This document shows positions 19,329-28,416 of a stretch of DNA of 64,000 bases, one piece after another. Location of the stretch: the NCBI RefSeq assembly GCF_002807665.1, contig NZ_PEAY01000001.1:1116001-1180000 (forward strand). The letters are read 5' to 3'. Positions within the stretch are counted from its first letter, which is position 1; every line of letters begins with the position of its first letter. Below the pieces are notes generated by a model. That model was not told the DNA's origin. It worked only from the letters and a program-made list of their open reading frames with translations, and did no database searches. This stretch comes from Neoalteromonas facilis (GTDB taxonomy: Bacteria > Pseudomonadota > Gammaproteobacteria > Enterobacterales > Alteromonadaceae). A program made the translations under genes and the position numbers.

Positions 19329-20659
19329 ACTGCTTTTGCTGTATTTGCCGCTATATGGTTGCTAGTATGGTGCAACTTGTACTTTTTATAAAGCCTTGCT
19401 GCAAGAGAAATAAGATTTTTTCCATTCGCAACAGAGATATCTTCAGGTACTTTCTGACCATCCGTAACAAAGCTTAACGGTAAGTTGTAGTTTATAGCAA
19501 CACTCAACATTTCACCCAATGAGTAACATTCATCCAGTTTGGTAAAAATACATCCTTGAAGTTGCACATTTTTGTAGGCATTAACGACACCTTGAAGAGT
19601 GGCATATTGAGCATTGGCCTGAGCTACTAAATAGTAGTTAACGGGCATATTAATTCCCCTCGAGAACTCTTGCAACTGACCAATTAAGCGTGCGTCCCGT
19701 TGTGAGAACCCTGCTGTATCAATCAGTATCATCTGCTTGTTTCGAAGTTGATGCAATACATTCGATAATTCTTCGCCGCTATGCGCTTTTTTAACCGCAC
19801 AACCAATGATCTTGCCGTAGGTGGATAACTGCTCAAATGCACCGATTCGATAACTGTCTATCGTTACCATCGCAATTTGATCCGCACCGTACTTTTGTGC
19901 ATAACGTGCGGCAAGCTTTGCAACCGTTGTTGTCTTACCAACACCTGTTGGTCCCACCATGGCAACAACGCCAGATTGTGACAACAAACGCTGCCCGCCC
20001 ATATGCAATCGATTAGCAAGTAATTTCAACAGCATTAGCCACGCTTCGCGCTCATTGGCCTCCGCTGGCAAATAACTCATCAACTGATCACTCAAAGACG
20101 CATTGATTCCCATAGCAAGCAATTGCTCATATAAGTATCCATGCAACGGGTTTTTCAATTGTTTACGTTGTTCAGTCAGTGCTGCCACTTGAAACGATAA
20201 AATATTGCGTAATGATGCTAACTCTTGCTTCATCTCTGACAGTTGTTGTGGCAACTCTGCTGACGCTTGAACCTGTGGCTGCGGCATCGGTTGTGGTTTA
20301 GCAATCGGTTTGTAGTTACCTTCCATTGACGGTGCGGCCTTTTCGCTTTGAGGCTGCTGAGAACCACTTGCCTGCTTTTTCGCTTGTGCCGCTTGTTGCT
20401 TTTCCAATAATTGTTTTAGGCTGTCAGGGCCATCATCTCCAATTATCTCACTGAGCGTAGGCGTTGCTTTAGAGGCTTTTCCTGCATTCATCGCACCGGC
20501 CGCCTTTTGCTCTTCAGTATGCCTGTCATAGGCCGCAACCAACTCTATTCCAGCGCTGGTTTTGCGCGTGGACATAATAACGGCATCAGCACCCAGCTCG
20601 TCCTTTACTTGACGTAATGCTTCTCGCATATCTTTGCCGACAAATCGTCTAATTTTCAT
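19325..20659 (-). CDS. flhF: Flagellar biosynthesis SRP-type GTPase FlhF
   Basis: FlhF marks the cell pole for flagellum assembly. The 444-residue protein has the B domain start MKIRRFVGKDMREALRQVKD, a Gln/Pro-rich linker of about residues 75-135, an N domain, and the SRP GTPase G domain with G1 VAMVGPTGVGKTTTVAKLAA near 229-248, the DSYRIGAFEQL insert box, G3 LIDTAGFSQRD, and G4 FTKLDE. It sits between flhA (29 bases) and flhG (ATGA overlap). Confidence 0.96.
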   Translation of the reverse strand: MKIRRFVGKDMREALRQVKDELGADAVIMSTRKTSAGIELVAAYDRHTEEQKAAGAMNAGKASKATPTLSEIIGDDGPDSLKQLLEKQQAAQAKKQASGSQQPQSEKAAPSMEGNYKPIAKPQPMPQPQVQASAELPQQLSEMKQELASLRNILSFQVAALTEQRKQLKNPLHGYLYEQLLAMGINASLSDQLMSYLPAEANEREAWLMLLKLLANRLHMGGQRLLSQSGVVAMVGPTGVGKTTTVAKLAARYAQKYGADQIAMVTIDSYRIGAFEQLSTYGKIIGCAVKKAHSGEELSNVLHQLRNKQMILIDTAGFSQRDARLIGQLQEFSRGINMPVNYYLVAQANAQYATLQGVVNAYKNVQLQGCIFTKLDECYSLGEMLSVAINYNLPLSFVTDGQKVPEDISVANGKNLISLAARLYKKYKLHHTSNHIAANTAKAV

Positions 20660-20688
20660 AGCTTATGCTCCACATAGCTGAGTATTTC

Positions 20689-22788
20689 TTATTGCCCAAC
20701 GGCGCTTACGATACGAATTTGCTTATCATCAGGTATCTCCTGATAAGACAACACATGCAGCCCTGTCACCGCATGCTTCAGGAATCGCGACAACACGGGA
20801 CGCAACATGCCTGATGTCAATAGCACAGATGGTTCGCCTGCTAGCTCTTGTTGCTGAGTCGCTTCACTCAATGATTGTTGAATACGATCTGCTAGCCCAG
20901 GTTCGATGCCTGCACCATCTTCTCCACCTGCTTGCAATGACTTGTGCAGTATTTGTTCCAACTCTGGCGCCAAAGTTATGACAGGCAGCTCTGCCCCACC
21001 ATTATTGATTTCCTGAATGATCAGACGCTTCAAGGATATACGTACAGCAGACACTAATACGTCAGGATCTTGACTCTTAGGACCGTATTCACACAACGTC
21101 TGAACAATGGTGCGCATGTCACGAATCGGAACGCCTTCATAAAGTAAAGTGCGCAGCACTTTAACTACCGTGCTCAGAGATAAAATATCGGGTACTAAGC
21201 CCTCGACTAGCTTAGGATTGCTTTTCGCTAACATATCAAGCAACTGCTGCACTTCTTCATGACCTAATAGCTGGTAGGCATTTGTGGTAAGCAATTGGCT
21301 CAAATGTGTCGCCACAACCGTTGCTGTATCAACAACGGTATAGCCTAACGTTTGTGCATGCTCTCTTTGCGAAGGTTTGATCCATACCGCGTCTAAACCG
21401 AAGGCGGGATCTTTAGTCGGTTTACCGTCTAGTTTACCGAATACCTGACCGGGGTTAATTGCGAGCTCGCTATCGTGGTTAATATCCGCCTCACCGACAT
21501 TTACCCCTAGCATCGCAATGGTGTATGTGGTCGGATTGAGGTCGAGATTGTCGCGAATATGAACCGGCGGAATAAGAAAGCCCAATTCTTGTGAAAGTTT
21601 CTTTCTCACCCCTTTAATACGTGTGAGGAGTTCACCGCCTTGCGCCTTGTCAACCAGCGGTATTAAACGATATCCAACTTCTAAACCAATTGTGTCGACC
21701 TGCTGCACGTCATCCCAACCGAGATCTTTGATTTCAGCGGGTGCCTGCGTATCAGCAGGCATAAGTTCGCCGTCCTTTTTAACTTCTTGTGGTTGTTCTG
21801 ACTGCCGCTTACGGAAATACGCCAACCCACCAACAATAAAGCTGAAGCTCAAAAATGCGAGGTGCGGCATACCCGGTACAATACCCATGACGAATAATAT
21901 GCCAGAAGCTATATAGAGCGCTCGAGGATCGGTAAGTTGCTTATCAAGCTCTTGACCCATTTCCTGAGTTTCATTTTCGCGTGTAACAATAATCGCCGTC
22001 GCTACAGACAGTAGCAACGATGGGATCTGCGCGACCAATCCATCACCAATGGTCAAAATAGTGTACACCTCTAGGGCGTTACTAAATGACAAGTCGTGCT
22101 GGACTAAACCAATAAAAAGTCCACCGACTATATTTATCAACATGATAAATAAACCCGCGATGGCATCGCCTTTAACAAATTTCGACGCACCGTCCATTGA
22201 CCCGTAGAAATCTGCTTCCTGCGTGATTTCTTCGCGTCTACTGCGGGCTTCATCTTGGTCAATATAGCCGGCATTCAAATCGGCATCGATCGCCATCTGT
22301 TTACCGGGCATTGCATCAAGAGTAAAACGGGCGCTAACTTCTGAAATTCTTCCCGCACCGGCAGTTACAACTTTGAAGTTAATGATAAGGAGGATGGCAA
22401 AGACAACGACACCGACTGCAAAATTACCACCGATGACCACTTCACCAAAGGCTTGGATAACTTTACCTGCGGCATCCCCACCTTCGTGCCCATATAACAA
22501 CACGACACGAGTCGAGGCCACATTTAATGCCAGCCGCAAGACTGTTGCAATCAGGAGCACTAAAGGAAAAATACCGAAGTCGACAGGCTTCTGTGTAAAA
22601 ACCGCAACCAAAATAATCACTAGAGATAACGCGATATTAAAACTGAACAAAACATCCAGTAAAAAAGGCGGCATAGGTAAAATAACCATGCCCATAATCG
22701 CAAGCAGTACCAAAGGAGCACCTAACCCCGAGGTAAATCTCTTGACTCGATTTTTATCGAACTTCTGCCAGTAAGCGGTTAATTCCAT
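20689..22788 (-). CDS. flhA: Flagellar type III export gate protein FlhA
   Basis: FlhA is the export-gate ring of the flagellar type III apparatus. It has about eight membrane helices in the first 330 residues, the conserved FHIPEP-type region with LRLALNVASTRVVLLYGHEG and VKGDAIAGLFIMLINIVGG, and a large cytoplasmic C domain for chaperone docking. I place the start at ATG 22788 (MELTAYWQKFD) with GGGGG about nine bases upstream. A TTG at 22806 is possible but would add only MGVANK. It is preceded by a sigma-54-like motif and begins the flhA-flhF-flhG-fliA-che unit. Confidence 0.95.
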   Translation of the reverse strand: MELTAYWQKFDKNRVKRFTSGLGAPLVLLAIMGMVILPMPPFLLDVLFSFNIALSLVIILVAVFTQKPVDFGIFPLVLLIATVLRLALNVASTRVVLLYGHEGGDAAGKVIQAFGEVVIGGNFAVGVVVFAILLIINFKVVTAGAGRISEVSARFTLDAMPGKQMAIDADLNAGYIDQDEARSRREEITQEADFYGSMDGASKFVKGDAIAGLFIMLINIVGGLFIGLVQHDLSFSNALEVYTILTIGDGLVAQIPSLLLSVATAIIVTRENETQEMGQELDKQLTDPRALYIASGILFVMGIVPGMPHLAFLSFSFIVGGLAYFRKRQSEQPQEVKKDGELMPADTQAPAEIKDLGWDDVQQVDTIGLEVGYRLIPLVDKAQGGELLTRIKGVRKKLSQELGFLIPPVHIRDNLDLNPTTYTIAMLGVNVGEADINHDSELAINPGQVFGKLDGKPTKDPAFGLDAVWIKPSQREHAQTLGYTVVDTATVVATHLSQLLTTNAYQLLGHEEVQQLLDMLAKSNPKLVEGLVPDILSLSTVVKVLRTLLYEGVPIRDMRTIVQTLCEYGPKSQDPDVLVSAVRISLKRLIIQEINNGGAELPVITLAPELEQILHKSLQAGGEDGAGIEPGLADRIQQSLSEATQQQELAGEPSVLLTSGMLRPVLSRFLKHAVTGLHVLSYQEIPDDKQIRIVSAVGQ

Positions 22789-22847
22789 TTTGTTAGCTAC
22801 CCCCAATAACGGAATTTTGACGCAAAAAATGCTCTGCCTAACTGTAT

Positions 22848-22863
22848 TTCAACAAGCGTGCCA
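22848..22863 (-). promoter_or_regulatory. Sigma-54-like promoter upstream of flhA (imperfect -12)
   Basis: Read toward flhA the sequence is TGGCACGCTTGTTGAA. The -24 half TGGCACG is a perfect match. At the -12 half TTGA replaces TTGC. Position about 60 bases upstream of the flhA ATG and the gap after flhB fit a separate FlrA/FlrC-driven unit, but the mismatch lowers confidence. Confidence 0.55.
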
Positions 22864-22902
22864 CTCTCTCAATATGGAGCAATAATTTCGCGGTTGATAC
22901 GA

Positions 22903-24027
22903 TTAACGGCGATACTCTGGTGGGATGGGTAAGTCTTTTTTCAGCGGCTTCGGACGGGCGCCCTTACCAGATTTAAAGGCCTTCAACTGGTATACGTACG
23001 CCAAAACCTGTGCTACAGCCATGAACAACTTACTCGGTACTTCATGGTCTGTTTCAGTCGAATAATAAATAGCTCGCGCTAACATTGGCGAAGGAATAAG
23101 GGGGACATCATTGGCGGTCGCAATTTTCCGAATATGCATTGCCAATTCATCGACGCCTTTAGCCACTAGTACAGGCGCTCGGTTGCCATTTTCATCATAT
23201 TTTAGGGCCACAGAATAATGCGTTGGGTTTGTAACAACCACATCGGCTTCAGGAACGGCCTGCATCATGCGTCTAGCTGCTGCTTGGAATTGCAATCTGC
23301 GAATGCGTCCTTTTACTTGCGGATCACCCTCTGCATTTTTACGCTCATCTTTGACCTCTTGCTTGGTCATTTTCATTTGTTCATGATGCTTATATTGCTG
23401 GTACGGCACATCAATGGCAACAATTGGGATCAAAGCACAACACAGAATTAAAAATGCCCATTCAATCATGTCTAATGCATGGAAAATGCTCAGTGGAAAC
23501 AGCTCTTGATCGAGGTGTAACGCTTCATCCTTGAATAACAGCAAGGAGATATATGCAGCCGTTGCAACAACAACAAATTTACCGATGGCCTTTAACAGTT
23601 CGATAAGCCCTTCAACACCAAACATGCGTTTAAACCCATTGATAGGATTTATTTTTTCACTCTTAGGCTTCGTCGACTCCCAGGTGAAATTATAGCCACC
23701 CAGTGCAATAGAGCCGTAAATACCCGCGATCATGGCAATGATTAAATAGAATAAAACCGGTGTGCTGACTTCACTAAACGCATTGCCCCAGGCCTGAAAC
23801 ATGTGATTAATGTCGTACGTTTCATCTCGTGACAGGGTGAAGGTTCTCTGCATGACACTGAACATTGCCGTCGCAATGTGTGAGCCCATGAGTAAAAAGG
23901 CTAGCGCGCTCGCAATCAAAACCAGCGCCGTCGACAATTCTCTTGAGCGCGCTAGTTGACCTTTGCGACGCGCTTCCTGGATTTTTTTGGACGTGGGTTC
24001 TTCGGTTTTTTCGTATGAATCAGACAT
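22903..24027 (-). CDS. flhB: Flagellar type III export switch protein FlhB
   Basis: FlhB switches export specificity from hook to filament substrates. The 374-residue protein begins EKTEEPTSKKIQEARRKGQL, has four membrane helices between about residues 30 and 210, and carries the self-cleavage motif NPTH in VVTNPTHYSVALKY near residue 265. A basic, proline-rich tail (GARPKPLKKDLPIPPEYRR) follows. It starts 6 bases after fliR and ends the fliK-to-flhB unit. Confidence 0.96.
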   Translation of the reverse strand: MSDSYEKTEEPTSKKIQEARRKGQLARSRELSTALVLIASALAFLLMGSHIATAMFSVMQRTFTLSRDETYDINHMFQAWGNAFSEVSTPVLFYLIIAMIAGIYGSIALGGYNFTWESTKPKSEKINPINGFKRMFGVEGLIELLKAIGKFVVVATAAYISLLLFKDEALHLDQELFPLSIFHALDMIEWAFLILCCALIPIVAIDVPYQQYKHHEQMKMTKQEVKDERKNAEGDPQVKGRIRRLQFQAAARRMMQAVPEADVVVTNPTHYSVALKYDENGNRAPVLVAKGVDELAMHIRKIATANDVPLIPSPMLARAIYYSTETDHEVPSKLFMAVAQVLAYVYQLKAFKSGKGARPKPLKKDLPIPPEYRR

Positions 24028-24033
24028 GCACTA

Positions 24034-24816
24034 TTACGTCCCGCAAACCTGAACAAGTTGACACATCATAATTTGTGCACGTTGCCATTGTTGTTCAAAG
24101 TGACTGGTAAAGTTTGCCATAGTGATCCAGATAATCACTAAGCCCATTATCTGCGCTATCGAGAAACCAATACTGAATATGTTCAATTGAGGCGCAGCTT
24201 TGGTCATAACACCAAAGGCTAAGTTCACAATAAGTAGCGACACAATAGGTGCGAGTGTCATCACAACCGCTGATGTGAACAACCACCCAGCCCAATGCGC
24301 AATTGCTTGAAACTGCTCTGGCTGCCACCAGCCTTCACCTACAGGAAAGGCTTGGAAGCTCATTGTCACCATTTGGATCATCGCCAAATGGCCGTCAAGC
24401 GTCCAAAATAGCAACGTTGCCAAGATGAGATAAAACTGACCCACAGCAGGTACGTTAATACCGTTCACAGGGTCTACGATAGACGCAAAGCCTAAACCGG
24501 TTTGCATTGCAACGATTTGTCCTGCAAGCACAAAAGTATTGAGCACCATCATGGATAAGAAACCTAGACCAATACCAATGATGAGCTGTTTTATCACTTC
24601 CACAAATGACCCCAAATTCACCAAATCGGCGACTGGCGCTGGGGGGATCATGGGCATAATCATAAAGGTTAATAAAACAGCCAATAGTGTTTTAATCGGT
24701 GTTGGGATACTTTTAGCACTTAACCCTGCCATTGATGCAAACATGCCCGAAATGCGACAAAATGGCAGTAAATAGTCTGCCAAGAACTGCATAATTGTCG
24801 CTTCAGCGATAACCAC
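24034..24816 (-). CDS. fliR: Flagellar export gate protein FliR
   Basis: FliR, with FliP and FliQ, forms the core export channel. The 260-residue protein has about six membrane helices and the conserved FCRISGMFASMAGLSAKSIP near residues 19-38, LAGQIVAMQTGLGFASIVDP near 94-113, and APQLNIFSIGF near 204. The start is GTG at 24816, one base after the fliQ stop, so coupled translation is expected. ATG at codon 9 is an alternative. Confidence 0.95.
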   Translation of the reverse strand: MVIAEATIMQFLADYLLPFCRISGMFASMAGLSAKSIPTPIKTLLAVLLTFMIMPMIPPAPVADLVNLGSFVEVIKQLIIGIGLGFLSMMVLNTFVLAGQIVAMQTGLGFASIVDPVNGINVPAVGQFYLILATLLFWTLDGHLAMIQMVTMSFQAFPVGEGWWQPEQFQAIAHWAGWLFTSAVVMTLAPIVSLLIVNLAFGVMTKAAPQLNIFSIGFSIAQIMGLVIIWITMANFTSHFEQQWQRAQIMMCQLVQVCGT

Positions 24817-24817
24817 G

Positions 24818-25087
24818 TTAGCCGACCACCTGCGGTATCTGTTCCACCATTGTGAAAGTAAAATCCATCAATTTCTGCACCAACCAGTTACCGCCATAGC
24901 TCAATGCCAAAAGTGTCACAATTAGACGCGGTAAAAAACTCATGGTTTGTTCGTTGATGGACGTTGCAGCTTGGAAAACAGCTACGATCAAACCAACAAA
25001 TAAACTGGGCAAGATGATCGCTGAAACCAACAGGATTACGATAAACATCGATTCTCTTAATATCTCGACAAAAGCCTCTGGACTCAT
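24818..25087 (-). CDS. fliQ: Flagellar export gate protein FliQ
   Basis: An 89-residue two-helix membrane protein of the export gate. It opens MSPEAFVEILRESMFIVILL and holds the conserved GLIVAVFQAATSINEQTMSF and FLPRLIVTLLALSYGGNWLV segments. Size and position between fliP and fliR are standard. Confidence 0.95.
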   Translation of the reverse strand: MSPEAFVEILRESMFIVILLVSAIILPSLFVGLIVAVFQAATSINEQTMSFLPRLIVTLLALSYGGNWLVQKLMDFTFTMVEQIPQVVG

Positions 25088-25096
25088 AAGATTCTC

Positions 25097-25852
25097 CTAG
25101 GTTCCCATGCCAAAGCTCGTTGCGAGCGTACCGAAAATAAGGTTCCAGCCATCGACCAACACAAACAACATGAGTTTAAATGGCAAGGATACAATCATCG
25201 GTGACAGCATCATCATACCCATCGCCATCAATACAGAGGCCACGACTAGATCCAAAATCAAGAAAGGGATAAACAGCATAAATCCAATTTGAAATGCTGT
25301 TTTGAGTTCACTTGTGACAAAAGCTGGGATCAAAACGGTCATTGGCACATCGGCAGGATCGTCAAATTGTCCTTCATATCCACCGATACGTACAAAGGTT
25401 TCAAGATCCTTAACCCGGGTTTGGGATAGCATAAATTCACGCATCGGAATTTTAGCGGCTTCGAACGCCTGTTTTGAAGTCATGCTCTCTGATAAATAGG
25501 GTTGTAATGCTGTTTCATTAATTTCATCAAACACGGGAGCCATGATAAACATACTCAAGAAAAGACTAACGCCTATGAGTATTTGGTTTGATGGAGACTG
25601 TTGAAGACCAATGGCCTGACGTAAAATTGACAGCACGACGATTATTCGCGTAAACGACGTCATCATCATGACAAATGCTGGGATAAGGCTCAGCGCGGAC
25701 ATGATAAATAACGCTTGTAGCGTCATAGAGTACTCTTGCGCACCATCGGCCCCCGTCGTCACGGTCACTGCAGATATGCCTTGCTGCGCCATCACTGGGC
25801 TCACAAATCCCAATGCTAGCGCTATAAGCGCTCCCCACCCAATAAACTTCAT
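25097..25852 (-). CDS. fliP: Flagellar export gate protein FliP
   Basis: FliP is the main channel subunit of the flagellar export gate. The 251-residue product has a cleavable signal peptide ([16 protein letters not shown]), the conserved [20 protein letters not shown] near residues 56-75, [40 protein letters not shown] and the C-terminal [20 protein letters not shown]. Its ATG overlaps the fliO stop by four bases (ATGA). Confidence 0.96.
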   Translation of the reverse strand: MKFIGWGALIALALGFVSPVMAQQGISAVTVTTGADGAQEYSMTLQALFIMSALSLIPAFVMMMTSFTRIIVVLSILRQAIGLQQSPSNQILIGVSLFLSMFIMAPVFDEINETALQPYLSESMTSKQAFEAAKIPMREFMLSQTRVKDLETFVRIGGYEGQFDDPADVPMTVLIPAFVTSELKTAFQIGFMLFIPFLILDLVVASVLMAMGMMMLSPMIVSLPFKLMLFVLVDGWNLIFGTLATSFGMGT

Positions 25853-26343
25853 GGTTTTTCTCCGATGCTGGCGGGGTTGAGCTTCCCGGCCATAGCTTGA
25901 ACCAGTTTTTGTTTAAACTGATCCGCCACTTCGGACTTTTTAGGCGTAATTTTATTGGGTAACGTCGCCAAATGGCTGATGTTGTGTGCCGTCACTCCCA
26001 GTAGATACTGCTCGTCGCCCACTTCGACAACCATTACGCGCTCTTTAGTGCCCGCTACCATACTGGCAACCACTTTTAAGTCACCCTGACCAGTATGAGC
26101 GACATTAAACCGACGCATAACAAAGGCGAGCGCGAAAATAATGCCGACAACCACCAAAAGTGATAGAAAAATTGACACTATATCGCCAGCGCTAGACATG
26201 CTGCTTTGGGTTTCTGTCGCAAACGCGACGGAGGAGAAGCTACTAAGGGCGATGAAAGGAAGTGCGTAGCCAATTGATTTGACTACGCTTTTTTTATTTA
26301 AGCTACCTGAGCTTTTTGATTCTCTCGATTTGACTAATAACAT
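25849..26343 (-). CDS. fliO: Flagellar export accessory protein FliO
   Basis: FliO helps assemble FliP in the membrane. The 164-residue protein has an N-terminal signal-like helix ([20 protein letters not shown]) and a second membrane helix ([20 protein letters not shown]), followed by the FliO signature [20 protein letters not shown] and [19 protein letters not shown]. The ATG at 26343 lies 41 bases inside fliN. No better start is visible that keeps the signal helix, so the long overlap is probably real. Confidence 0.88.
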   Translation of the reverse strand: MLLVKSRESKSSGSLNKKSVVKSIGYALPFIALSSFSSVAFATETQSSMSSAGDIVSIFLSLLVVVGIIFALAFVMRRFNVAHTGQGDLKVVASMVAGTKERVMVVEVGDEQYLLGVTAHNISHLATLPNKITPKKSEVADQFKQKLVQAMAGKLNPASIGEKP

Positions 26344-26728
26344 CCGTTAACCGAATACCGAATTTATCGTTGACCACTACTACTTCTCCATGAGCAATCA
26401 ACGTGCCATTCACTAATACGTCTAACGGTTCACCCGCAACTCGGTCTAATTCAACCACAGACCCTTGGTTCAATTGGAGCAAGTTTCGAATACTAATCGA
26501 GCTTCGCCCCACTTCCATCGAGATAGTGACAGGAATATCAAGAATGGTATCCAGTTTTTTCTTTTCGGCAGGTGTAATCGACTCTTCGCTGGATAACTCA
26601 TCTAACTCAGCGACTTGAACGTCATCACCCTCTGCGGTCTCGGCTGGTTCGGCTTGTTCGCCTTCTTCAGACTCCGCCTGTTCAGCCATGGCCGCAGCCC
26701 AATCGTCCATACCGTCTTCTTCACTCAT
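26303..26728 (-). CDS. fliN: Flagellar motor switch protein FliN
   Basis: FliN forms the lower C-ring with FliM and binds CheY-P. The 141-residue protein has an acidic, disordered N-terminal half (DDWAAAMAEQAESEEGEQAE) and the SpoA domain LDTILDIPVTISMEVGRSSI ... LLQLNQGSVVELDRVAGEPL ... ARGEV-like [20 protein letters not shown]. It starts 15 bases after fliM. Confidence 0.96.
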   Translation of the reverse strand: MSEEDGMDDWAAAMAEQAESEEGEQAEPAETAEGDDVQVAELDELSSEESITPAEKKKLDTILDIPVTISMEVGRSSISIRNLLQLNQGSVVELDRVAGEPLDVLVNGTLIAHGEVVVVNDKFGIRLTDVISQIERIKKLR

Positions 26729-26743
26729 GACGTTATCCTCTTA

Positions 26744-27802
26744 TTACAAATCTTCTTCTAATACCGATAATTCGGCATCGTTATCTATTACTCGACCACC
26801 ACGGGTCAATAGCTGCAGCTCCGATTTAACAGAAGTGGGTCGTTCAATCTTTTCCGTTATTTTCAGCGCTATATTATCTCTAGAGCGACCTAACTTAGCC
26901 CGGAATGTAGGCAATTCCTCAATCATTACCGTAATGTGTTCTGGCATCTCTATTGGAATGATGTCGCCGGCTTTTAATTCCATCACTTGATGCAGCGGAA
27001 TGACTACGTCCAACATGTGCGTACTCAAATCCACGTGAACATCCATAATTTCATCACGCAGGGCTTTAGACCAACGGAAATCAGTATCCTCTTTATCACT
27101 TTGTACGCCCGCATCGAGCAACTCTCGAATCGGCTCTAACATCGAATACGGTAAACTGACGTGGAAATCACCGCCCCCGCCGTCTAACTCGATGTGAAAT
27201 GAACTGATCACCACCACTTCAGTAGGGCTTACAATATTGGCCATAGCAGGGTTAACTTCTGAATCCAAATATTCAAAAGACACATCCATAACTGGGGCCC
27301 AGGCTTCTTTGTAGTCCTCAAAAATCAACTTAAGCAGCATCTGGATAATCCGACGCTCCGTCGGAGTAAATTCACGCCCTTCAATTTTGGCATGATAACG
27401 CCCATCTCCGCCAAAAAAGTTGTCCACCAAAATAAACACGAGTCGTGCTTCCATGGTAATCAGACCGGTCCCCTTTAGAGGGCGAAATCTCACCATGTTT
27501 AAACTGGTTGGAACGAATAGCGTATGAATATATTCACCAAACTTGATCATCTGAATGCCATTGATTGACACTTCAGCCGAACGACGCATCATGTTGAATA
27601 AGCTAACACGCATGTGACGGGCAAACCGCTCGTTAACGATCTCAAGAGTCGGCATCCGACCACGGACAATACGGTCCTGTGAGGAGAAGTCATATTCCAG
27701 CGCGTCAGAATCAACGTCACTTTCGTTAACTTCTTCCTCTTCGACGTCGTCAACTCCGTGGAGTAGTGCGTCTATTTCATCTTGAGATAATAAATCGCTC
27801 AC
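26744..27802 (-). CDS. fliM: Flagellar motor switch protein FliM
   Basis: FliM is the C-ring subunit that receives CheY-P. The 352-residue protein starts with the CheY-binding peptide LLSQDEIDALLHG, then the middle domain (LEIVNERFARHMRVSLFNMM; KGTGLITMEARLVFILVDNF FGGDG region) and a C-terminal SpoA domain (MLDVVIPLHQVMELKAGDII). It lies 12 bases after fliL. Confidence 0.97.
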   Translation of the reverse strand: MSDLLSQDEIDALLHGVDDVEEEEVNESDVDSDALEYDFSSQDRIVRGRMPTLEIVNERFARHMRVSLFNMMRRSAEVSINGIQMIKFGEYIHTLFVPTSLNMVRFRPLKGTGLITMEARLVFILVDNFFGGDGRYHAKIEGREFTPTERRIIQMLLKLIFEDYKEAWAPVMDVSFEYLDSEVNPAMANIVSPTEVVVISSFHIELDGGGGDFHVSLPYSMLEPIRELLDAGVQSDKEDTDFRWSKALRDEIMDVHVDLSTHMLDVVIPLHQVMELKAGDIIPIEMPEHITVMIEELPTFRAKLGRSRDNIALKITEKIERPTSVKSELQLLTRGGRVIDNDAELSVLEEDL

Positions 27803-27814
27803 AATTCACCTTAA

Positions 27815-28339
27815 CTATTGCATTACAAAACCAGTGAATAACACTTCTTCAACGATATTCTTGCCAGCTACTTCCTGCATCTTAGCTTGAACGTCTCTTA
27901 CTGATTGTTCCCGCAAAGCAATTTTTCCCGCTTCGGTAACCAGATCATCTGCGTTACTACTGCTAAACACTTGCAACAATGTTCCTTCAATTAACGGAAT
28001 ATGAGACTTTGCAATTTCTTCACTATCCGAGCCTCTTACCATCAATTGCACTTTTATTTCGACCAACCTATCACGACCATTGCCTGGCACATTCAGTACA
28101 AAAGGCCGTGGCATCGCAACATACAGAGCAGTTCCATTATTTGCAGACGAAGATGAGCTTGAAGAACCACCTCCGCCACTGGTTTGCACTGCTGAAACAT
28201 CTCCCATATCAGCATCATCACCGCCCATCAGGAAATATGCAGCACCCGCACCAATTACAACAACCAGTGCAATGGCAATAATTAAGATCAACTTGCCTTT
28301 TTTACCGCCTTCTTCGATTTTTAATTCTTCTTCAGCCAT
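27815..28339 (-). CDS. fliL: Flagellar basal body-associated protein FliL
   Basis: FliL surrounds the stator and supports torque. The 174-residue protein has one membrane helix (GKLILIIAIALVVVIGAGAA, residues 14-33), a Gly/Ser-rich linker (about 53-66), and a periplasmic domain ending LVTEAGKIALREQSVRDVQA ... VEEVLFTGFVMQ. It lies 77 bases after fliK; the gap contains an imperfect inverted repeat TTATCG/CGATAA of unknown meaning. Confidence 0.94.
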   Translation of the reverse strand: MAEEELKIEEGGKKGKLILIIAIALVVVIGAGAAYFLMGGDDADMGDVSAVQTSGGGGSSSSSSSANNGTALYVAMPRPFVLNVPGNGRDRLVEIKVQLMVRGSDSEEIAKSHIPLIEGTLLQVFSSSNADDLVTEAGKIALREQSVRDVQAKMQEVAGKNIVEEVLFTGFVMQ

Positions 28340-28416
28340 GACTTATTTCTCACATTGGGATATTAGTATTATCGGTAGCTTGACGATAAATCACAATGTT
28401 TAGATCAATTACTGCA

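Noticed and set aside
28340-28416. A sigma-28 promoter before fliL (GCTACCGATAA resembles GCCGATAA)
   Set aside because: No TAAA stands 15 bases upstream, and the bases are part of a small inverted repeat inside an operon.
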